DNA of 43,006 nt from Pseudomonadota bacterium (GCA_963205525.1 CAUJJP010000160.1:1-43006), one strand, 5' to 3'; positions 9,873-19,872 are shown, counted from the stretch's first letter. The notes: generated by a model from the sequence alone, not told the origin. Numbers and translations are program-made.

Positions 9873-10538
9873 TCAGGTCTTCTCGGACTTCTTCGCCGCC
9901 ATCGCCGCCTCCGCCGCCTTGCGGTCGGCGGCCACGCGCTGGGCGCTGGGGCGCTCGCCGACTTGCTTGACGTAGGCCTTCCAGTCCACGCCGGCGGCGG
10001 CCAGCATGTCCTCACCCAGCACCAGCTTGGTCGCCAGCGCCACCAGCGGCAGGCTGGCGTAGGCCGAGGCATCGGCGAGGGTGAAGCGTTCGCCCGCGAC
10101 ATAGGGCGCAAACCGCGCCAGGCGCTGGAAGCCGGCGATGTGGCGCTGCAGGGTCTGGCGCACGCGCGCCTGGGTGGCCTCGTCCACCGTGCCGCCAAAG
10201 AAGGCCTGCGCGTACAGCTCGCGCGCCACCAGCTCCAGGTGCAGGTCGACGAAGGTCGCCAGCTCGCGCACCTTGGCCGCCTCGAAGGGATCGCTCGGAA
10301 CCAGCGCCGGCTCCGGGTAGGCCGCCTCCAGCCAGTCGTTGATGACCTGGCTCTCGCACAGCGCCCCCTGCGGGGTGCGCAGGAAGGGGATCTTGCCCAG
10401 CGGCGAGCAGGCGAGCACCGACTCGTCGCGGCTCTTCGTCATCACCAGCTGCTCGGTGAAGGGCAGGCCCTTCTCCAGCAGCACCAGCTTGACCTTGTTG
10501 TAGTAGTTCGAGATCGGGAAGCCGCACAGCGTCAGCAT
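9873..10538 (-). CDS. Glutathione S-transferase family protein
   Basis: A 221-residue cytosolic GST-like protein. The N-terminal thioredoxin-fold domain (1-80) has the family elements LTLCGFPISNYYNKVKLVLL, GKIPFL with the cis-proline, and CESQVINDWLE (glutathione gamma-glutamyl contact). The all-helical C-terminal domain includes the FTLADASAYASLPL N-capping-box region. A good GGAGG ribosome site precedes the ATG. It is the last gene of the glnE operon, 18 bp after the EamA gene. The substrate is not predictable; the C-terminus is Lys/Ala-rich. Confidence 0.9.
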   Translation of the reverse strand: MLTLCGFPISNYYNKVKLVLLEKGLPFTEQLVMTKSRDESVLACSPLGKIPFLRTPQGALCESQVINDWLEAAYPEPALVPSDPFEAAKVRELATFVDLHLELVARELYAQAFFGGTVDEATQARVRQTLQRHIAGFQRLARFAPYVAGERFTLADASAYASLPLVALATKLVLGEDMLAAAGVDWKAYVKQVGERPSAQRVAADRKAAEAAMAAKKSEKT

Positions 10539-10556
10539 GGTTCTCCCTCCAGGGAT

Positions 10557-11468
10557 TCAAGTCCTACCGCTGCGCCCGACCCGGTTGACGAGCGCGATGC
10601 CCAACGATACCGCGGCCAGCGCGACCAGCAGACGCGGCGTCACCGGCTCGGAGAGCAGCAGCACGCCGGCCAGCAGGCCGAACACCGGCGTCAGCAGGGT
10701 GAAGGCCGAGAGCCGGGTCGCCGGGTAGTGGCGCAGCAGCCAGAACCAGGCCAGGTAGCTGGCGAAGCTGACGACCACGGTCTGGAACGCCAGCGGCCAC
10801 AGCGACGCGGCGCTCAGGCGCACCGGCAAGGGCTCGCCGACCACGAACGAGGCGAAGACCAGCGCCAAGCCGGACACCGCGAGCTGGTACAGCAGCGTCT
10901 TCTCCGGCAGCGCCACCGCGAGCCGGCTGGCGCGCAACACCAGGGTCGTCATGCCCCAGAGCACGGCAGCGGCGATGCCCAGGGCGTCGCCCAGCCACTG
11001 CCGAGGTCCGGCGCTGGGGGCGCTGAAGCCGCCGGCAAAGGCCCAGACCACGCCCGCAAACGCCGCCGCCAGGCCAGCGGCCTGCCAGCGGTCCAGCGTC
11101 TCGCTGGCGGCGATGAAGGGCATGCCCAGGGCGACGACGAAGGGCGCCAGGTAGATGAACACCGCCATCCGCGACGCGCTGGTGTACTGCAGACCGACGA
11201 AGATGCAGCCGAACTCGGCCGCGAACAGCAGGCCGGCGAGCAGGCCGGCACCCAGGCTGCCGTCGCGCTGCCACAGCGCCAGGCCGCGCCAGCGCGCAAA
11301 GCCCACCAGCAAGGCGGCCGCGCCGAGCGAGCGCACGCCGGCCTGCAGCAGCGGCGGGATCTCGGCCAGCGCGACCTTGGTCGCCACCTGGTTCACGCCC
11401 CACAGCACCGTGCACAGCACGACGAGGGCGATGGCGCGGGGGTCCAGGCTGTGGTGGCGGTCGCTCAT
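10557..11468 (-). CDS. EamA/DMT-superfamily transporter
   Basis: A 303-residue inner-membrane protein of the drug/metabolite transporter superfamily, probably exporting a small metabolite. About ten transmembrane helices form two EamA repeats: first near residues 10-140 (VVLCTVLWGVNQVATKVAL) and second near 160-300 (ALGIAAAVLWGMTTLVLRAS). Typical features include FWLLRHYPATRLSAFTLLTP and LLLSEPVT near the end of the second repeat. Its ATG overlaps the rhombosortase stop by 4 bp. Substrate unknown; the family includes amino-acid and nucleotide-metabolite exporters. Confidence 0.9.
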   Translation of the reverse strand: MSDRHHSLDPRAIALVVLCTVLWGVNQVATKVALAEIPPLLQAGVRSLGAAALLVGFARWRGLALWQRDGSLGAGLLAGLLFAAEFGCIFVGLQYTSASRMAVFIYLAPFVVALGMPFIAASETLDRWQAAGLAAAFAGVVWAFAGGFSAPSAGPRQWLGDALGIAAAVLWGMTTLVLRASRLAVALPEKTLLYQLAVSGLALVFASFVVGEPLPVRLSAASLWPLAFQTVVVSFASYLAWFWLLRHYPATRLSAFTLLTPVFGLLAGVLLLSEPVTPRLLVALAAVSLGIALVNRVGRSGRT

Positions 11469-12148
11469 CGGGGCGGCATTGTCGGGCCATCGGTGGCGGC
11501 GCCTGATCGGTGCCGGCGCGCCGCGCCGCGCAGCATCAGGCTGCAGGCCACCCCGGCCAGGGCCCCGGCGACGGCTCCGGCGAGATGGGCAGCCGGTGCG
11601 AGCGCGATGTCCCAGCCTGCAGGATGGGCCAGCGGCCCGGCCCAGGGACGCTCCAGCGCGAGCTTGAGCAGCAGGCCCAGGCACAGCGCCAGCCCGACCG
11701 CGCCTTGTGCGCCGCGCCGGGCCAGCAGCTCGATCGCGACCACCGCCACCCCGGCGTGCAGCACGCCGGACAGGCCGCCGTAGTGCGCCAGCGTCGGCTG
11801 CGCCAGCAAGGCCAGGTGGGTCAGCGGCCAGGCCGCGAGCCAGGCCAGGGCGGCGCGCGGCGGCAGCCTGGCCGCAGTGCCCAGCGCGGCGAGGACGGCG
11901 CAGCCGGCCAGGTTGGCACCCAGGTGCAGCGCGCTCCAGTGGACGAAGGCGGCGCTCCACCAGCGCCAGGGCTGGCGCCACGCCAGCGCCGGCTGCCAGT
12001 CCAGCCAGGCCGCCGGCAGCAGCCAGCCCGCGAGGGCACCGACGGCGGCCAGCGCACACAGCGCGCGCCACATCCGGCCGCCGATGGGAAACGCGGCGGC
12101 TGGCGTCTCAGAGCCTGGAAGATATGCATCATGCCCGGCATGAGTCAT
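11465..12148 (-). CDS. rrtA: Rhombosortase (rhomboid-like GlyGly-CTERM processing protease)
   Basis: Predicted intramembrane serine protease of the rhomboid clan that cleaves proteins carrying a C-terminal GlyGly-CTERM signal. It is 227 residues with about six membrane segments. Visible signatures are WRWWSAAFVHWSALHLGAN (His70, His75, Asn79), the nucleophile motif YGGLSGVLH with Ser127, and the catalytic His188 in APAAHLAGA. This pattern, with GLSGxLH in place of the usual rhomboid GxSG context, is characteristic of rhombosortases. A shorter start at 12073 is possible. It sits 14 bp after glnE and overlaps the EamA gene. Its likely substrate is the subtilase at 26371-28302. Confidence 0.85.
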   Translation of the reverse strand: MTHAGHDAYLPGSETPAAAFPIGGRMWRALCALAAVGALAGWLLPAAWLDWQPALAWRQPWRWWSAAFVHWSALHLGANLAGCAVLAALGTAARLPPRAALAWLAAWPLTHLALLAQPTLAHYGGLSGVLHAGVAVVAIELLARRGAQGAVGLALCLGLLLKLALERPWAGPLAHPAGWDIALAPAAHLAGAVAGALAGVACSLMLRGAARRHRSGAATDGPTMPPR

Positions 12149-12162
12149 ACCTTCACAGGCCC

Positions 12163-14883
12163 TCAGCCAAAAACCGCCTGCTGCAGGGCGAGCACGGCGG
12201 CGCGCTGGGTGGCGTGGCGCTCGGGATCGAAATGGGTCGGCGTTTCGTCCAGGCGCGCCACGTGCTGGGCGCGCCGCAGTTCGCGGTAGGCGTCGGCGGC
12301 CGCGCGTCCGATCCCCGGCGCCAGCAGCCCGGCGGCCTCGGCGCGCTGCAGCAAGGCGATGTTGCCGGCGTTGTCGCGCAGTGCCGGGTGCGTCGGCGCG
12401 TGCGCGAGCACCAGGTACTGGACCGCGAACTCGACGTCGATCATGCCGCCCGGGCTGTGCTTGACGTCGAAGCGCCCGGCCGGCACCGGGCGCGCCTGGC
12501 GCAGCCGCTCGCGCATCGCGTGCACCTCCTGGCGCAGCGCCGCGGGCTCGCGCGGCGCCGCCAGCACGGCGCGCCGCGTCGCCTCGAAGGCCTCGCCGAT
12601 GGCGGCGTCGCCGGCCGCGAAGCGCGCGCGCGTGAGGGCCTGGTGCTCCCAGGTCCAGGCGGTGTTGCTGCCGCGCCCCTCCTGGTAGCGGCGGAAGGAG
12701 GCGATCGAGGTCACCAGCAGCCCGGAATTGCCGTTCGGCCGCAGCGCGGTGTCGATGTCGAACAGCTCGCCGGCATCGGTGCGCAGGGTCAGCCAGGTGA
12801 TGAGCTTGCGCACGAAGGCGGCGTAGACCTCCTGTGCGCGGTCGGCGTCGGCCTCGTCGCCGTCGTCGTAGAGGAAGACGAGGTCGAGGTCGCTGCCGTA
12901 GCCCAGCTCCTTGCCGCCGAGCTTGCCGTAGGCGATGACGGCAAAGCGCGGCTGCTCGCGGTGGCGTCTGGCCATCCGGCTCCAGGCCCAGCGGATGGCC
13001 ACCTCCAGCGTCACGTCGGCAAGCGCCGACAGGTCGTCGGCGACCTGCTCGACGCTGAGGTCGCCCTCCAGGTCGCGCACCAGGGTGCGGAAGACCTCGC
13101 CGTGGTGGGCCCGGCGCAAGGTGTCCAGCAGCGCTTCCTCGTCCGCCTCGCCGCCGCGCGACAGCGCCGCCTGGCGGTCGCCGAGCTCGGCGGCGAAGGC
13201 CTCACGGTCGAAACGCTGGTGCACCAGGCGCGCGTCGGCCAGCTCGTCGACGACGCCGGGGTGGCGCATCAGGTAGCGCATCGGCCAGCGCGCCAGCCCG
13301 AGCAGGCGCAGCAGCCGGCGCTGCACTGCGGGGCGCTCGGCCAGCAGCGCGAGGTAGCTCTCGCGCCGCAGCAGCGGCTCCACCCAGTCGACGAAACGCA
13401 GCGCCGCCTCGGGCGTGCAGGTGCCGTCGGTGATGCATTGCCCGGCGTTGAGCATCAGGCGGCCCAGGCGCAGCCGGCTTTCGTCGCGCAGCGCCAGCAC
13501 GCGCGGCTGCTGCGCCCAGGCGCGCAGCCGCGTGCCGAGTTCCGGCGGCAGCTTGTCGGGCAGGGCCTCGTGGTCCACCGCCAGCGCCTGCGAACCGCAG
13601 CGCTTGCAGCCGCCCTCGCCGGCTGCCGGCGTGCGCCCATCGTGCAGCAGGGCGTCGAACTCCGAGGCCACCAGCTCGCGCACCTCGCCCAGGCGGTCCA
13701 GCAGGCCGCAGGCGTCGGCGCGGCAGCTCAGGCCCAGGCTGGTGGCGATCCAGTGCAGGTCGGCGTCGGCCTGCGGCAGCAGGTGGGTCTGCTGGTCGTC
13801 CAGGTACTGGATGCGGTGCTCGACGCGGCGCAGGAAGTCGTAGGCCTGCGCCAGCGCCTGCGCGTTGGCCTCGGTCATCAGCCCGTGCGCCACCAGCCGC
13901 TGCAGCGCGCGCAGGGTGGAGCGCGTGCGCAGCTCGGGGAACTGGCCGCCGCGCACCACCAGCATGAGCTGGACGATGAACTCGATCTCGCGGATGCCGC
14001 CGCGCGAGAGCTTGACGTCGTTCGCGCGTTCGGGGCGCCCGGCGGCACGGCGCTGCGCCTCGTCACGGATCTTGCGGTGCAGCTGGCGCAGGCCCTCGAA
14101 GACGCCGTAGTCCAGGTAGCGCCGGTAGACGAAATGGGTGACGAGGGCGCGCAGCTGCAGCGCGCGCCCGCTCTGCACCGCCGCGCGCGGCGCCACGACC
14201 CGGCTCTTGAGCCAGGCGAAGCGCTCCCACTCTCGCCCCTGGACCAGGAAGTACTCCTCCAGCATCCCCAGGCTGACCACCGGCGGGCCGGAGTTGCCGT
14301 TCGGCCGCAGCGCGAGGTCGACCCGGAACACGAAACCGTCGTCGGTGGTGTCGCCCACCAGGGCGTAGAGCCGGCGCGCGACGAGCGCGAAATACTCGTG
14401 CGCCGACACCGGCTGCGCACCGTCGGTCTGGCCCTCGTCCTCGTAGACGTAGACGAGGTCGATGTCGGAGGAGACGTTGAGCTCGCGGCCGCCGAGCTTG
14501 CCCATGCCGACGACCCAGAAGTCGATGCGCTGGCCGCTGGCGTCGCGCGGCACGCCATGGCGCGCGTCGGCGTCGGCCAGGGCCTGCGCGAGCGCGCGCT
14601 CCAGCGCCACCTCGGCGAGCGCCGTCATCGCCAGCGTCACCGTCTGCAGCGGCGCGCCCTGCTCGACGTCGCGCACCACCAGCCGCTCGATCACCAGGTG
14701 GCGCGCCACGCGCAGCGCGCTCGCGAGGTCGCGCCCGCCGTCCAGCAGGCGCTGCACCAGGGCGTCGATCACGGCGGCGTTCGGCGCCTCGCTGCCCAGG
14801 GCGCCGAGGACGTCGGCATAGCGGCGGCGCACGCGCTGCACGAAACGGCTGTGGTCGGCGCGCGCCGGGGCGTGGCAACTCAT
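12163..14883 (-). CDS. glnE: Glutamine synthetase adenylyltransferase/adenylyl-removing enzyme
   Basis: Bifunctional enzyme that adenylylates and deadenylylates glutamine synthetase in response to PII. It is 906 residues, close to the usual 940. The N-terminal adenylyl-removase nucleotidyltransferase domain has GMGKLGGRELNVSSDIDLVY (about 126-145). The C-terminal adenylyltransferase domain has the paired AYGKLGGKELGYGSDLDLVF. Each is followed by a GlnD/PII-uridylyltransferase-like helical region with the IREIEFIVQ or MIDVEFAVQ motif. It is the first gene of glnE-rrtA-eamA-gst and divergent from yhdP; the downstream genes have no obvious nitrogen role. Confidence 0.97.
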   Translation of the reverse strand: MSCHAPARADHSRFVQRVRRRYADVLGALGSEAPNAAVIDALVQRLLDGGRDLASALRVARHLVIERLVVRDVEQGAPLQTVTLAMTALAEVALERALAQALADADARHGVPRDASGQRIDFWVVGMGKLGGRELNVSSDIDLVYVYEDEGQTDGAQPVSAHEYFALVARRLYALVGDTTDDGFVFRVDLALRPNGNSGPPVVSLGMLEEYFLVQGREWERFAWLKSRVVAPRAAVQSGRALQLRALVTHFVYRRYLDYGVFEGLRQLHRKIRDEAQRRAAGRPERANDVKLSRGGIREIEFIVQLMLVVRGGQFPELRTRSTLRALQRLVAHGLMTEANAQALAQAYDFLRRVEHRIQYLDDQQTHLLPQADADLHWIATSLGLSCRADACGLLDRLGEVRELVASEFDALLHDGRTPAAGEGGCKRCGSQALAVDHEALPDKLPPELGTRLRAWAQQPRVLALRDESRLRLGRLMLNAGQCITDGTCTPEAALRFVDWVEPLLRRESYLALLAERPAVQRRLLRLLGLARWPMRYLMRHPGVVDELADARLVHQRFDREAFAAELGDRQAALSRGGEADEEALLDTLRRAHHGEVFRTLVRDLEGDLSVEQVADDLSALADVTLEVAIRWAWSRMARRHREQPRFAVIAYGKLGGKELGYGSDLDLVFLYDDGDEADADRAQEVYAAFVRKLITWLTLRTDAGELFDIDTALRPNGNSGLLVTSIASFRRYQEGRGSNTAWTWEHQALTRARFAAGDAAIGEAFEATRRAVLAAPREPAALRQEVHAMRERLRQARPVPAGRFDVKHSPGGMIDVEFAVQYLVLAHAPTHPALRDNAGNIALLQRAEAAGLLAPGIGRAAADAYRELRRAQHVARLDETPTHFDPERHATQRAAVLALQQAVFG

Positions 14884-14980
14884 CGGCGTGTGCTAGATTG
14901 ATCCGCGTCACCGACGGCCGCGCGCGGGGAGCGGGCCGCCGGGCCGCTGCACGCGGCCTCTGTCTGCCCGGGTCGTCTGC

Positions 14981-17900
14981 ATGTCCTCAATGGTGTTCCT
15001 CCGCCCTGCGGTGCGCCTGTTCGCCGGCGCCCTGTGGGCCGTGTGGAGTGTCGCGCTGGTGGCGTGGTTGACGCTGCACTGGGGCATTTTGCCGCGCCTG
15101 GACGACTGGCGGCCGCAGATCGAGCGCCGCGTCGGGCAGGCGCTGGGGGTGCCGCTGTCGATCGGCCGCATCGAGGTCCGCAGCAGCGGCTGGGTGCCCA
15201 GCTTCAGCCTCAGCGACGTGCGCCTGCTGGACACCCAGGGCCGGGTCGCGCTCGCCCTGGGTCGGGTCTCGGCGGCGCTCTCGCCGAGCTCGATCTGGGC
15301 CCTGGAGCCGCGCTTCGCCCAGCTGCACCTGGAAGGCGTGGCGCTGGACCTGCGGCGCAGCGCCGACGGTCGGCTGCACGTCGCCGGGCTGGACCTGGAC
15401 GCGGCCCGCACCGACAACGCCTGGCTGGACTGGTTCCTGCGCCAGCACGAGTTCGTGATACGCCACGGCAGCCTGCGCTGGACCGACGAGACGCGCGGTG
15501 CGCCGCCGCTCGTGCTCAGCGACGTCGACCTGGTGCTGCGCAACGGCGCGCGCCGCCACGCCCTGCGCCTGGACGCCACGCCGCCGCCGGACTGGGGCCA
15601 GCGCCTGGCGCTGCGCGGCGAGTTTCGCCAGCCGCTGGCGGCCCGGCCGTCGGAGCTGCGGCGCTGGCAGGGCGAGCTCTACGCCATGCTGCCGCAGGTC
15701 GACCTGTCCCGGCTCGGCCGCCACCTCAGCCTGCCGTTTGCGCTCCAGGAGGGGCGCGGCGCACTGCGCAGCTGGACGCGCTGGGACGGCGGCCGGCCGG
15801 TGGCGCTGACCGCCGACCTCGCCCTCACGCGCGTGGTGGCGCAGCTCGCGCCCGACCTCCCGCCGCTGGCGCTGAGCGAGCTGCGCGGCCGCGTCCAGGG
15901 CCGGCAGGACGCGCGCAGCCTGCGGCTGGAAGTCGAGCAACTCGACTTCCTGAGCGACGACGGTCACCGCTGGACGCCGGGCGCGCTGCAGCTGGACCTG
16001 CAGCGCGCCCAGGGCGCGGACGACGCCTGGACCGGCCAGGCCTGGGCCGGCGGCGAACTGCGGCTGGACCGGCTGTCGCTGGCGCCGTTGGCGCGGCTGG
16101 CGGCGCGCCTGCCGCTGCCGCCGGCCAGCCATGCCGCGCTCGCAAGCCTGGACCCGCAGGGCGAGGTGACCGGCCTCAGCCTGGCCTGGAACGGCCCGCC
16201 GCGCCAGCCGCAGCGCTACCGCCTGGGCGCGCGCATCAGCGACTTGGCGCTGGCCGCCGGTGCGCCCGGCCCGGCGAGCGCCGATGTGCCGCAGACCGCC
16301 GGCCGCCCGGGCCTGCGCGGGGCGACGCTGGACCTGCAGGCCAGCGAGCGCGGTGGCCAGGCCACGCTGGCCATCGAGCGTGGCGCGCTCGTCTTTCCGG
16401 GCGTGTTCGAGGATCCGGTGCTGGCGCTGGACCACGCGCGCGCCGAGCTGGTGTGGGCGGTCGCGGCCGGCGCCGAGGGTGCGCCGCCGGCCGTCGTGCT
16501 GCAGGTGCAGGACGCGCAGGCGGCCAACGCCGACGCCGCGCTGCAGTTCGACGGTCGCTGGAGCACCGGCGCCGGCAGCGGCCTCGGTGCCGGCCGGTAC
16601 CTGCCGGGACAGCTCTCGCTGCAGGGCAAGCTGCTGCGCGGCGACGCGACTCGGGTCGCGCGCTACCTGCCGCTGGGCCTGCCCGTGTCGGCACGCCAGT
16701 ACGTCGCCAGCGCCTTCAGCGCCGGGCGCATCACCGGCGGCGAGTTCAAGGTCGACGGCGACCTCTGGCGCTTTCCCTTTGTCGACGGCGGGCCGGGGGT
16801 CTTCCACATCCGCGCCCAGGTGCAGCAGACGCACTACGCCTTCGTGCCGAGCGAGCCGGGCTGGCCATCGCCCTGGCCGGCCCTGGCCGCGGTGCGCGGC
16901 ACGCTGGAGTTCGACCGCGGCGCGATGCGCATCCGCGACGCCCAGGCCGAGCTCGCCGGGGTCGCCCTGCAGGCGGTGAACGGCGGCATCGAGGACCTGG
17001 CCGGGCAGCGCCTGCTCAAGCTGCAAGGGCGGGCCGACGGCCCGCTCGCCGACATGCTGCGCTTCGTCCGTGGCACGCCGGTGGACGGCTGGACCGGCGG
17101 CGCGCTGGCGCAGGCGCAGGCCAGCGGGGCCGCGGCGATGACGCTGGCGCTGGAGATCCCCTTGGCCGATCCGGCGCAGGCGCGCGTGCGCGGCAGCGTG
17201 CAGCTGGCCGGCAACGGCCTGCGACTGCAGCCGGACCTGCCCTGGCTGAACCAGCTCCAGGGCCGGGTCGAGTTCAGCGAGCGCGGCCTGACCCTGCCGC
17301 CCCTGCAGGCGCGCGCGCTCGGCGGCGCGCTGAGCCTCAGCGGCGGCAGCCAGGCCGACGGCAGCCTGCGCTTCAAGGCCGAAGGCCAGGCCAGCGCCGA
17401 AGGCCTGCTGCGCCCGGGCGAGCTGCCGGTGCTGGCGCCGCTGGCCGGGGCGGCCAGCCCGCGCCTGCGCGGCCAGACCGCCTACAGCCTGCAGATCGAG
17501 CTGCGCGAGGGACGCACGCAGTGGCAGCTCGACAGCACGCTGGCCGGGCTGGCGCTGGAGCTGCCGGCACCGCTGGACAAGCCGGCGGCGGCGAGCTGGC
17601 CGCTGCGCCTGCAGCTGCGCAGCAGCAAGGGCACGGGCTCGGCCGCGGCGGGCGAACGCCTGCAACTCGACCTCGGCGATCGCTTGCATCTGCAGCTCGA
17701 GGGTGCCGCGCTCGCGCTGCCGAGCCGGGCCACGCTGGGCGTCGGCGTGGCGGCGCCGGCGCTGCCCGGCACCGGCCTGGCGGCAACGCTGACGCTGCCG
17801 GCGCTGGACCTGGACGCCTGGCGCGCGCTGGCGCCGGCCTGGCCGGGCGGCACACCCGGATTGCCTTCCGGCCCGCTGCGGCTGGCCCTGCAGGCGAACG

Positions 17901-19063
17901 ACTTGCGCCTGGACGGGCGCCGCCTGCAGGACGTGGCGCTGACCCTGCAGCGGCGTGCCGAGGGCCCGAACAGCGTCTGGCGCGCCGAAGGCAGCGCGCG
18001 CCAGGGCGAAGGCTGGATCGAGTGGCAGCCCGCCGCCGACCCGCAGTCCGCGCCGCGCCTGCGCGCCCGCCTGCTGCGGCTGGACATCCCGCAGGTCGAG
18101 GACGCAGCGCCCGCAGCCGACAGCGCCGCGAGCGCCAGCCCGCCATCGATGTCGGTCATCGTCGACGAACTGCGCTGGCGCGGGCGCGCCCTCGGCCGGC
18201 TCGAGCTGGAGGCCCAGAACCGTGCCGCCGCTGCGGCACCCGGCGCCAGGGTCTGGCAGCTCGAGCGCCTGCGCCTGAGCAAGCCCGACGCCAGCCTGAG
18301 CGCGACCGGCGGCTGGGCGAGCGGGCAGCGCAGCACGCTCGCCTTCGAGCTCGCGCTTGCCGACGGCGGCGCCTTCTTCGAGCGCATGGGTGCCGGCAAG
18401 GCGATGCAGGGCGCGCCCGGGCGCATCCACGGCGAGCTGTCGTGGCCGGGACCGCCCACCGCCGCCCGGCTCGCCGCCATGCGCGGCCAGGCCCAGGTCG
18501 AGCTGCGCAACGGCCGCTTCCTGGACGCCGAACCGGGGGTGGCGCGCCTGTTCGGCATCCTCAGCCTGCAGGCCTTGCCGCGCCGGCTGCTGCTGGACTT
18601 CAGCGACGTCTTCGAGCGCGGCACCAGCTTCGACCGCATCGAGGGCCAGATCGCACTCGCCGACGGCCAGGCGCGCACCAGCAACCTGCGCGTGCTGGGG
18701 GTGCAGGCGGCGGTGCTGGTGGAGGGCCGGGCCGACCTGCTGCAGCAGACCCAGGATCTGGTGGTCTACGTCGTGCCCGAGCTCGGCACCGCCGGCGCCA
18801 GCCTGGCCTGGGCGGCGGTGAACCCGGCGCTCGGCCTGGGAGCCTTCGTCGCCCAGTGGCTGCTGAACAAGCCGGTCAGTGCCGCCGCCACGCGCGAGTT
18901 CCACGTCACCGGGCCCTGGCAGGAGCCCCTCATAGAGCGCGTGCAGCGCAGCGACCGCGCCGACCTTGCCGCGCGCGGCGACCGCGCCGACGACGCCAGC
19001 CGCCGCGCCGCGCCGGCGGACGCGCCGCCCGCCGCCGCGGCATCGGCCGCCAGACCGCCATGA
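14981..19063 (+). CDS. yhdP: YhdP-family AsmA-like envelope protein
   Basis: A very long (1360 residues) inner-membrane-anchored periplasmic protein of the AsmA-like/TamB clan, implicated in phospholipid movement to the outer membrane. One N-terminal transmembrane helix (about 10-34) is followed by IERRVGQALGVPLSIGRIEV, typical of the family. Then come repetitive beta-strand stretches rich in Leu/Arg/Gln, and a C-terminal AsmA-like region with GRFLDAEPGVARLFGILSLQ and the hydrophobic AAVNPALGLGAFVAQWLLNK segment. The tail beyond the HVTGPWQEP motif is low-complexity Ala/Arg/Asp. Its stop overlaps the nitrilase start by 4 bp. A weak extended -10 (TGCTAGATT) lies at 14891-14899. Confidence 0.92.
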   Translation: MSSMVFLRPAVRLFAGALWAVWSVALVAWLTLHWGILPRLDDWRPQIERRVGQALGVPLSIGRIEVRSSGWVPSFSLSDVRLLDTQGRVALALGRVSAALSPSSIWALEPRFAQLHLEGVALDLRRSADGRLHVAGLDLDAARTDNAWLDWFLRQHEFVIRHGSLRWTDETRGAPPLVLSDVDLVLRNGARRHALRLDATPPPDWGQRLALRGEFRQPLAARPSELRRWQGELYAMLPQVDLSRLGRHLSLPFALQEGRGALRSWTRWDGGRPVALTADLALTRVVAQLAPDLPPLALSELRGRVQGRQDARSLRLEVEQLDFLSDDGHRWTPGALQLDLQRAQGADDAWTGQAWAGGELRLDRLSLAPLARLAARLPLPPASHAALASLDPQGEVTGLSLAWNGPPRQPQRYRLGARISDLALAAGAPGPASADVPQTAGRPGLRGATLDLQASERGGQATLAIERGALVFPGVFEDPVLALDHARAELVWAVAAGAEGAPPAVVLQVQDAQAANADAALQFDGRWSTGAGSGLGAGRYLPGQLSLQGKLLRGDATRVARYLPLGLPVSARQYVASAFSAGRITGGEFKVDGDLWRFPFVDGGPGVFHIRAQVQQTHYAFVPSEPGWPSPWPALAAVRGTLEFDRGAMRIRDAQAELAGVALQAVNGGIEDLAGQRLLKLQGRADGPLADMLRFVRGTPVDGWTGGALAQAQASGAAAMTLALEIPLADPAQARVRGSVQLAGNGLRLQPDLPWLNQLQGRVEFSERGLTLPPLQARALGGALSLSGGSQADGSLRFKAEGQASAEGLLRPGELPVLAPLAGAASPRLRGQTAYSLQIELREGRTQWQLDSTLAGLALELPAPLDKPAAASWPLRLQLRSSKGTGSAAAGERLQLDLGDRLHLQLEGAALALPSRATLGVGVAAPALPGTGLAATLTLPALDLDAWRALAPAWPGGTPGLPSGPLRLALQANDLRLDGRRLQDVALTLQRRAEGPNSVWRAEGSARQGEGWIEWQPAADPQSAPRLRARLLRLDIPQVEDAAPAADSAASASPPSMSVIVDELRWRGRALGRLELEAQNRAAAAAPGARVWQLERLRLSKPDASLSATGGWASGQRSTLAFELALADGGAFFERMGAGKAMQGAPGRIHGELSWPGPPTAARLAAMRGQAQVELRNGRFLDAEPGVARLFGILSLQALPRRLLLDFSDVFERGTSFDRIEGQIALADGQARTSNLRVLGVQAAVLVEGRADLLQQTQDLVVYVVPELGTAGASLAWAAVNPALGLGAFVAQWLLNKPVSAAATREFHVTGPWQEPLIERVQRSDRADLAARGDRADDASRRAAPADAPPAAAASAARPP

Positions 19064-19872
19064 ACAAAGCCAGCCGCATCGCCGCCCTGCAGATGGTCTC
19101 CGCGCCCGAGCTCGACGCCAACCTCGCCAGCGCCGAACGCCTGCTCGCACAGGCCGCCGCCGAGGGTGCCGAGCTGGCCGTGCTGCCCGAGTACTTCTGC
19201 CTCATCGGCCGGCGCGACAGCGACAAGCTCGCGCTCGCCGAGCGGCCGGGCAACGGTCCCGTCCAGCGCTTCCTCGCCGATGCCGCGCGCCGGCACCGGC
19301 TGTGGATCGTCGGCGGCACGCTGCCGCTGCAAAGCGCGGTGGCGGCGCGCGCGATCAACGCCTGCACGGTCTGGAGCCCGGCGGGCGAGCTGGCGGCGCG
19401 CTACGACAAGATCCACCTGTTCAGCTTCGAGCACGGCGATGAACGCTACGACGAGGGCCGCACGCTGCAGGCCGGCAGCGCCCCGGTGGCGCTGCAGGCA
19501 GGCGGCCTGCGCCTGGGCCTGTCGGTCTGCTACGACCTGCGCTTCCCCGAGCTCTACCGCGCGCTGATGGACCCGCCCTGCGACCTCCTGTGCGTGCCCT
19601 CGGCCTTCACCGTGCCCACCGGGCGTGCGCACTGGGAGCTGCTGCTGCGCGCGCGCGCGGTGGAGAACCAGTGCTACGTGGTCGCCGCGGCGCAGGGCGG
19701 CCAGCACGCCAGCGGGCGCCGCACCTGGGGCCACAGCATGGTGGTCGACCCCTGGGGCGAGGTGCTGGCCGAGCTGCCCGAGGGCGAGGGCGTGGTCTGC
19801 GCCGATCTCGACCCGGCGCGGCTGGCCGACGTGCGCGCGCGGCTGCCGGCGCTGCGCCACCGGCGCCTGTAG
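19060..19872 (+). CDS. Carbon-nitrogen hydrolase (nitrilase superfamily, Nit-like)
   Basis: A 270-residue cytosolic amidase of the nitrilase superfamily. The catalytic triad is visible: Glu44 in AVLPEYF, Lys117 in YDKIHLF, and Cys157 in [14 protein letters not shown]. The protein most resembles the Nit1/Nit2 branch, which repairs deaminated glutathione or hydrolyses omega-amides; that assignment is inferred from the motif context. The ATG overlaps the yhdP stop (ATGA), an arrangement frequent in Burkholderiales, where the nitrilase is followed by tldD; here no tldD follows. Confidence 0.93.
   Translation: MNKASRIAALQMVSAPELDANLASAERLLAQAAAEGAELAVLPEYFCLIGRRDSDKLALAERPGNGPVQRFLADAARRHRLWIVGGTLPLQSAVAARAINACTVWSPAGELAARYDKIHLFSFEHGDERYDEGRTLQAGSAPVALQAGGLRLGLSVCYDLRFPELYRALMDPPCDLLCVPSAFTVPTGRAHWELLLRARAVENQCYVVAAAQGGQHASGRRTWGHSMVVDPWGEVLAELPEGEGVVCADLDPARLADVRARLPALRHRRL

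Noticed and set aside
11707..14901. A long plus-strand open frame opposite glnE
   Set aside because: Same antisense artefact; it lacks any motif, and GlnE on the minus strand has duplicated catalytic signatures.
14987..19150. A very long minus-strand open frame opposite yhdP
   Set aside because: High-GC genomes produce long antisense frames because third positions are G/C. Its translation is low-complexity Arg/Ala/Gln without domains, while the plus-strand YhdP is a clear family member.
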